Below, one piece after another: positions 14,108 to 17,416 of a stretch of DNA of 17,416 nt (positions are counted from its first letter, which is position 1; the number at the start of each line of letters is the position of its first letter). Under the pieces are notes generated by a model. It saw only the letters and a program-made list of their open reading frames with translations, was not told the origin of the DNA and searched no databases. Source of the DNA: PALSA-894 sp034669145. Its GTDB lineage: Bacteria > Pseudomonadota > Alphaproteobacteria > Rhizobiales > Xanthobacteraceae. The stretch lies in the NCBI GenBank assembly GCA_034669145.1, contig JAXDNY010000055.1, positions 1 through 17,416 of the forward strand. The letters run 5' to 3'. A program made the position numbers and the translations under genes.

Positions 14108-14639
14108 TCCTATCCGCAGCGGGGCCGTGATCGCGCTCGGCGCGTTGAACGCCGCGTGCTTCCAGCCGCTTTACGCATCGCGCTCGGTCGCCGGCGGGAC
14201 ACCGCTCGGGACCCAGCTCGCGCAGGTGCAGGTCGAGCGTGTCGATGCGCCGAACGGCGCGCCGGAATCGCGCGTCGCGACCGAACTGCAGAACGCGCTC
14301 GATTTCGAAATGAGCGGCGGCGGCGGCCTGATCTCGCCGACGCATCGGCTCAAGGTGCGCATGACGGTCGGGCGCTCGTCGATCATCAGCGACATCACGA
14401 CCGGCCGCGTGATGGCGGAGATCACCGGCATCGATACGACGTTCACCCTGACCGAGCTCGCGACCGGCAAGGCCGTGATGAGCGGCCGCACTTTCGCGCG
14501 CGTGTCGTCCGATTACCCCGGGCAGCAGCAGCGCTTCGCGCGCGTGCGCGCGCGGCTCGACGCCGAGAACCGCGCCGCCAAGGTGATCGCCGAGAATGTG
14601 CGCACGCGCGTTGCGTCGTTCTTTGTCGCGGGGACGTGA
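14094..14639 (+). CDS. lptE: LPS-assembly lipoprotein LptE
   Basis: A 181-aa outer-membrane lipoprotein that pairs with LptD to insert lipopolysaccharide. A short basic N-terminus and hydrophobic stretch end in LNAACFQPLY, with C22 as the likely lipidated cysteine; the FxPLY that follows is typical of alphaproteobacterial LptE. The -3 position is Asn rather than Leu, an unusual lipobox. The rest shows the LptE-like alpha/beta pattern (ELQNALDFEMSGGG, THRLKVRMTVGRSS, ITTGRVMAEITGIDTTFTLT, RTFARVSSDYPGQQQRFARV). AGAGGA (14082-14087) inside leuS lies 6 nt before the ATG, and the first 14 bases overlap leuS, so translation is coupled. Position between leuS and holA is the standard alphaproteobacterial order and supports the call. 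Confidence 0.93.
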   Translation: MWWRNPIRSGAVIALGALNAACFQPLYASRSVAGGTPLGTQLAQVQVERVDAPNGAPESRVATELQNALDFEMSGGGGLISPTHRLKVRMTVGRSSIISDITTGRVMAEITGIDTTFTLTELATGKAVMSGRTFARVSSDYPGQQQRFARVRARLDAENRAAKVIAENVRTRVASFFVAGT

Positions 14640-14646
14640 CGTCGCT

Positions 14647-14791
14647 GTCATCCCGGGCGACGTTCGCCTCAAGCGCGTTCACGCGCGTCTGCGACGCGCT
14701 ATGGCGAACGAGACCCGGGATCCATCTATCCTCACATTCAAGCGCGGCGTTATATGGGTCCCGGCTCTCGCTCCGCTCGGCCGGGATGACA
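14647..14791. repeat. REP composite between lptE and holA
   Basis: Hairpin 1 has ATCCCGGG (14650-14657) and GTTCGCC (14662-14668) pairing with GGCGAAC (14703-14709) and CCCGGGAT (14714-14721). Hairpin 2 has CCCGGC (14760-14765) with GCCGGG (14780-14785). TGTCATCCCGG at the left end and its complement CCGGGATGACA (14781-14791) bound the whole in inverted orientation. It fills nearly all of the 162-bp gap and could act as an RNA processing or attenuation point between the two genes. Confidence 0.78.
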
Positions 14792-14801
14792 ACCTGAGAA
14801 C

Positions 14802-15827
14802 ATGGTCGCGCTGAAAACCTCCGATATCGAATCCTTCGTCGCGCGCCCCGACCCGTCGCGCGCCATCGTGCTGGTGTTCGGGCCCGACGCCGGGCTTGTC
14901 AGCGAGCGCGCCGATGCGATCGTCCGTGCCTCGGTCGACGATCCGGCCGATCCGTTCGCGCTGGTGCGGCTCGACGGCGACACACTCGCGTCCGATCCGG
15001 CGCGGCTGCTCGACGAAGCCACCACGATCCCGCTATTTGGAGGGCGCCGGGCAATAAGAGTGCGCGCCGGGAGCCGCAACATCGTGCCGGCGATCGAGAA
15101 TGTGCTTGGCGCGAAGCTGCAGGATTGCCGCGTCGTGATCGAGGCCGGCGACCTCAAGCGCGGCGCCGCGCTGCGCGCCGTGTGCGAGCGCGCCAAGACC
15201 GCGGTGGCGATTCCCTGTTACGCCGACGCCGACCGCGATGTCGGACGCATCGTCGACGAGGAGATGCGCGCTGCGGATTTGTCGATCGCGCCGGATGCGC
15301 GCGCCGCGCTGATCCCGCTGCTCGGCGGCGACCGCCGCGCCTCGCGCGCCGAGCTGCGCAAGCTTGCGCTCTATGCGAACGGCCAGGAGCGCGTCGAGAT
15401 CGACGACGTGACGGCGGTGGTGGCGGATGCATCCGCGCTCGCGCTCGATTCGCTGGTCGACGCGGCGTTCGCCGGCAGGCTCGCCGACGTCGAGAAGGAA
15501 TTCGCCAAGGCGGCGATCGCCGGCACGAACGCGAGTGCGATCGTCGGCGCGGCATTGCGGCAGATCGAGCGCCTGCATGCGCTGCGCCTCGACGTCGAGA
15601 ACGGCACGTCCGCGTCAGCCGTCGTGGAGAGCCAGCCGGGAATTCACTTCCGGCGCAAGCCGCTCATCGAAGCCGCGTTGAAGGCCTGGACGTCCGAGCG
15701 GCTCGCGAAAGCGATGTCGATGCTGGCCGAGGCTTCCTTGGACGCGCGCAAACAATCGGATTTGGGCGAAACGATTGCACACCGCGCGCTGTCGCTGATT
15801 GCACGAAGTGCGGCAAGGAGAGAGTAG
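14802..15827 (+). CDS. holA: DNA polymerase III delta subunit
   Basis: A 341-aa clamp-loader subunit. It opens the beta sliding clamp as part of the DNA polymerase III holoenzyme. It shows the HolA pattern: VLVFGPDAGLVSERADAIVR, then LDEATTIPLFGGRRAIRVRA, VVIEAGDLKRGAALRAVCE, IPCYADADRD, LIPLLGGDRRASRAELRKLA with LYANG, and the C-terminal collar domain with LDSLVDAAFAGRLADVEKEF, IVGAALRQIERLHALR and FRRKPLIEAALKAW. The length is normal for the family. The start ATG 14802 lies just past the REP composite, with only a weak TGAG upstream. It belongs to the leuS-lptE-holA group. In related genomes parB commonly follows; here a RAYT/REP unit follows instead, within the window. Confidence 0.95.
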   Translation: MVALKTSDIESFVARPDPSRAIVLVFGPDAGLVSERADAIVRASVDDPADPFALVRLDGDTLASDPARLLDEATTIPLFGGRRAIRVRAGSRNIVPAIENVLGAKLQDCRVVIEAGDLKRGAALRAVCERAKTAVAIPCYADADRDVGRIVDEEMRAADLSIAPDARAALIPLLGGDRRASRAELRKLALYANGQERVEIDDVTAVVADASALALDSLVDAAFAGRLADVEKEFAKAAIAGTNASAIVGAALRQIERLHALRLDVENGTSASAVVESQPGIHFRRKPLIEAALKAWTSERLAKAMSMLAEASLDARKQSDLGETIAHRALSLIARSAARRE

Positions 15828-15841
15828 GGCACTCTCTCACC

Positions 15842-15912
15842 CGTCATGGCCGGGCTTGTCCCGGCCGTAGTCCGTAGGGTGGGCAAAGGCGCGCGGAGCG
15901 CGCCGTGCCCAC
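15842..15912. repeat. Left-end repeat: palindrome plus REP upstream of RAYT
   Basis: 15842-15863 contains CCGGG...CCCGG arms (a GGCCGGGCTTGTCCCGGCC-type hairpin). 15874-15912 is a REP: GTGGGC (15879-15884) pairs with GCCCAC (15907-15912) around GGCGCGC, GGA, GCGCGCC (15888-15904), preceded by the conserved GTAGG tetra/penta tag. The REP is the inverted counterpart of the copies at 16476 and 17257, with a slightly different loop. Confidence 0.8.
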
Positions 15913-15927
15913 GCAAACGCATTGATC

Positions 15928-15933
15928 TATAAT
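15928..15933 (+). promoter_or_regulatory. Perfect -10 box of the RAYT gene
   Basis: TATAAT lies exactly 7 nt before the ATG at 15941, so transcription would start at or next to the start codon and the message would be leaderless; no ribosome-binding site exists in the gap TTGCTACC. No good -35 hexamer is visible because that position falls at the edge of the REP. Confidence 0.5.
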
Positions 15934-15940
15934 TGCTACC

Positions 15941-16471
15941 ATGTCTCGTTATCGGCGTGCGCTCATCCCTGGCGGCACATTCTTCTTCACGGTCGCGCTT
16001 GCGGATCGTTCAAGCGATGCGCTGGTGCGGCACATCGATCTTCTGCGCGGCATATATGGGGCGGTTCTGAAGGACCGTCCGTTCGAGACTATTGCGATCT
16101 GCGTGCTGCCTGATCATCTGCACGCAATTTGGTCTCTCCCGGCGGATCACGCCGATTTCGCCACGCGATGGAACGTCATCAAGGGCGGCTCTTCGCGAGG
16201 CTTACCTGCCGCACCATCGCGTTCGTCCAGCAAGGTTACCAGACGAGAAAAGGGAATCTGGCAGCGCCGATATTGGGAGCACGCCATTCGTGATGAGGCA
16301 GACATGGCGCGTCATGTTGATTACATCCACTTCAACCCCGTGAAGCATGGGCTCGTTTCGCGCGTGCAGGATTGGCCACACAGCAGCTTTCACCGATATG
16401 TCGAAAAGGGCACCTTGCCGATCGATTGGGGCGGTGATGTTCGCGAGATCACGGGTGCGTTCGGCGAATAG
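15941..16471 (+). CDS. REP-associated tyrosine transposase (RAYT, Y1/IS200-like HUH family)
   Basis: A 176-aa single-strand DNA transposase-like enzyme. The N-terminus MSRYRRALIPGGTFFFTVAL is typical. The HUH metal motif is H59-L-H61 in VLPDHLHAIW, and the catalytic tyrosine is Y128 in HVDYIHFNPVKHG. GIWQRRYWEHAIRDE, DWPHSSFHRYV and the closing WGG complete the RAYT pattern. All key residues are present and the length is full, so it is probably active. Members bind and nick REP hairpins. Inverted REP copies flank it closely (15874-15912 upstream, 16476-16510 starting 5 bp after the stop), which is the standard RAYT arrangement. Its -10 box abuts the start codon. It follows holA. Confidence 0.95.
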   Translation: MSRYRRALIPGGTFFFTVALADRSSDALVRHIDLLRGIYGAVLKDRPFETIAICVLPDHLHAIWSLPADHADFATRWNVIKGGSSRGLPAAPSRSSSKVTRREKGIWQRRYWEHAIRDEADMARHVDYIHFNPVKHGLVSRVQDWPHSSFHRYVEKGTLPIDWGGDVREITGAFGE

Positions 16472-16475
16472 CCGC

Positions 16476-16510
16476 GTGGGCACGGCGCTACGCGCCTTTG
16501 CCCACCCTAC
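16476..16510. repeat. REP copy downstream of RAYT
   Basis: A 35-bp palindromic unit beginning GTGGGC and ending GCCCACCCTAC, with GGCGC and GCGCC inner arms. It starts 5 bp after the RAYT stop codon, is inverted relative to the upstream REP, and is identical over all 35 bases to the copy at 17257-17291. Confidence 0.9.
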
Positions 16511-16599
16511 AGCTTCTATTGTCGAAGCCGACGCGTCTGTGACAGTCGAGCAGGCGCAACGAGGCTAGCGACACCTTATCCTTGCCGCGGGCTGATTCT

Positions 16600-17246
16600 A
16601 TGCTTGCGATCCGATTCGCTCATCTCGCAGGCCTCAAGCCAATGTCAGGCAGACTCAAAGAGCTGTTGGTGAAGGACCCACTTGCGCGTCGAACGCAGGA
16701 CTACGAGGCTGTGTATGACGATTTCATTCGATACGCAGGCGGATTCCGAATTGCTGAACGGTTCAACGTCCCTGCTAACTATGACAATGCAGATTACTAT
16801 GTTGATTGCTGCGAGTACGATGTCATTTTGGAGCTGAAACAAGTTCAAAAGTATTTGAAAGATGGCACGGTCGATTCGTACTTCAATCAGCTACTAGCAA
16901 CAGGACAATTGCAACCGATCTGCTGTTTCGGATTATCGAGCGAAAAGTAAAGCTCGAATGGAGGGATGACCACTATCGTTCGCTAGATCTCGTCATCTGT
17001 GGCTCGATCGACATGCATCGAAAGGGCCAGAACGCTCTTCACGCAAGACGGATAGTACGATCCAAAGACGACCCGGTATTAGTGAATGCAGCTTGGTTCA
17101 TCAATGATCGTTGGATTAGATATGTCGCCTCAGAACTTGATATGAGTGTCGAGTACAATGAGGATGGTGGTGTGACCGAGCCTCCCGAAGTTGAGGTGCT
17201 TCCGGCTTTCGATGGAAAGCTCCAGTTACGTCTTACTGACTCTTAG
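16600..17246 (+). pseudogene. Frameshifted hypothetical gene between REP copies, possible PD-(D/E)xK-like core
   Basis: Two plus-strand frames together make about 215 residues. The first runs to a TAA at 16948-16950 and contains LKELLVKDPLARRTQDYEAV and ADYYVDCCEYDVILELKQVQ. The second, in the -1 frame, picks up near 16890-16944 with DLLFRIIERKVKLEWRDDHY, continues through SLDLVICGSIDMHRKGQN and AAWFINDRWIRYVASELDMS, and ends at 17246. The first shows a D...ELK arrangement loosely like the core of PD-(D/E)xK nucleases; this is a weak resemblance and the gene is not recognised. No slippery heptamer was found, so an inactivating indel or a base-call error is more likely than programmed shifting. 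The start is uncertain (TTG 16582, ATG 16600 or ATG 16642; no clear ribosome-binding site). Composition is unlike the neighbours (22 G/C of 60 at 16801-16860), pointing to transfer. Confidence 0.6.
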
Positions 17247-17256
17247 CGTCGATGTG

Positions 17257-17318
17257 GTGGGCACGGCGCTACGCGCCTTTGCCCACCCTACGAGATCGGG
17301 ACAAGCCCGGCCATGACG
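17257..17318. repeat. Right-end repeat: REP plus inverted palindrome
   Basis: 17257-17291 is the second identical 35-bp REP. 17297-17318 is the exact reverse complement of 15842-15863. In order and orientation the pair mirrors the left end of the unit, with a 5-bp rather than 10-bp gap between the two parts. Confidence 0.85.
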
Positions 17319-17336
17319 AGTTGCGCCCACCATGAT

Positions 17337-17388
17337 GTAGGTTTAGCGCCGCGCGAAGCGCGGGCCCGTTGGCTCCAACCCACCCTAC
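17337..17388. repeat. Further REP-like palindrome at the window end
   Basis: GTAGG at the left and CCCACCCTAC at the right enclose a CGCGCGAAGCGCGGG core hairpin. It shares the GTAGG...CCTAC tags with the RAYT-linked REPs but has a different core, so it is a related or degenerate family member. The last 28 bases of the window show no feature. Confidence 0.6.
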
Positions 17389-17416
17389 AGCCTCCGTATC
17401 CGCGGCCCGCTCTCGT

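Larger units (their letters stand above)
15842..17318. mobile_element. Composite RAYT/REP unit with inverted ends and cargo
   Basis: The left end (15842-15863) and right end (17297-17318) are 22-nt perfect inverted copies. Just inside each lies a REP copy in opposite orientation (15874-15912 and 17257-17291). Between them are the RAYT transposase gene, a second REP copy (16476-16510) and an AT-richer broken gene. RAYT proteins are known to process REPs; that this whole 1.48-kb stretch moved or was built as one unit is inference. No target-site duplication was identified. Confidence 0.55.

Noticed and set aside
16936..16952. Programmed -1 frameshift in the cargo gene
   Set aside because: The local sequence GCGAAAAGTAA lacks an X-XXY-YYZ slippery heptamer, and no downstream pseudoknot was evident; a plain indel is simpler.
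15874..17388. Repeated palindromes considered as a CRISPR array
   Set aside because: Copies are hundreds of bases apart, occur in both orientations and sit beside a RAYT gene, which identifies them as REPs.

Overview
The window looks like the chromosome of a GC-rich alphaproteobacterium of the order Hyphomicrobiales, near Bradyrhizobium, Rhodopseudomonas or Xanthobacteraceae. The evidence is the leuS-lptE-holA gene order, the protein families present, the very GC-rich codon use (43 G/C in the 60 bases from 11581), and several families of REP-like palindromes between genes. No tRNA, rRNA or CRISPR array was seen.

Layout. 1-941 (minus): the start of a cyclic-nucleotide-binding-domain protein, overlapped by ATGA with an OmpR-type response regulator. 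1069-1599 (plus): a YkuD-type L,D-transpeptidase. 1742-1788: a two-way terminator whose loop holds the stop codon of the converging yggS-type PLP homeostasis gene (1754-2491, minus). 2583-3821 (plus): an MFS transporter, converging with a glutathione transferase-like gene (3824-4474, minus) that is coupled by a TAATG overlap to a periplasmic substrate-binding protein (4474-5484, minus). 5485-5662: a divergent spacer filled with palindromic repeats. 5663-8204 (plus): a four-gene run of class II aldolase/adducin-like protein, XRE-cupin regulator, 94-aa conserved small protein and DUF1989 protein. The substrate-binding protein, transferase, aldolase, regulator and DUF1989 gene may form one small-molecule uptake/catabolism locus; its substrate cannot be read from the sequence.

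8489-11183 (plus): a pair less GC-rich than the core genes: a 561-aa protein combining a TIM-barrel glycosidase-like domain, an SH3b domain and a DUF2272 (NlpC/P60/CHAP-like) domain with Ser where Cys would be catalytic, then a secreted DUF3616 protein. 11426-15827 (plus): the housekeeping set leuS, lptE and holA. leuS contains an in-frame palindromic repeat, and a large REP hairpin separates lptE from holA.

15842-17318: a composite repeat unit with inverted ends. It contains a REP-associated tyrosine transposase (RAYT) flanked by inverted copies of its probable REP, and an AT-richer cargo gene broken by a frameshift, sitting between two identical 35-bp REP copies. In relatives parB usually follows holA, so this unit may lie between them.

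The strongest candidates for follow-up are the RAYT/REP composite with its cargo, the palindromic operator covering both the promoter and the apparently leaderless start of the XRE-cupin gene, the coding palindrome in leuS, and the TIM-SH3-DUF2272 plus DUF3616 pair.
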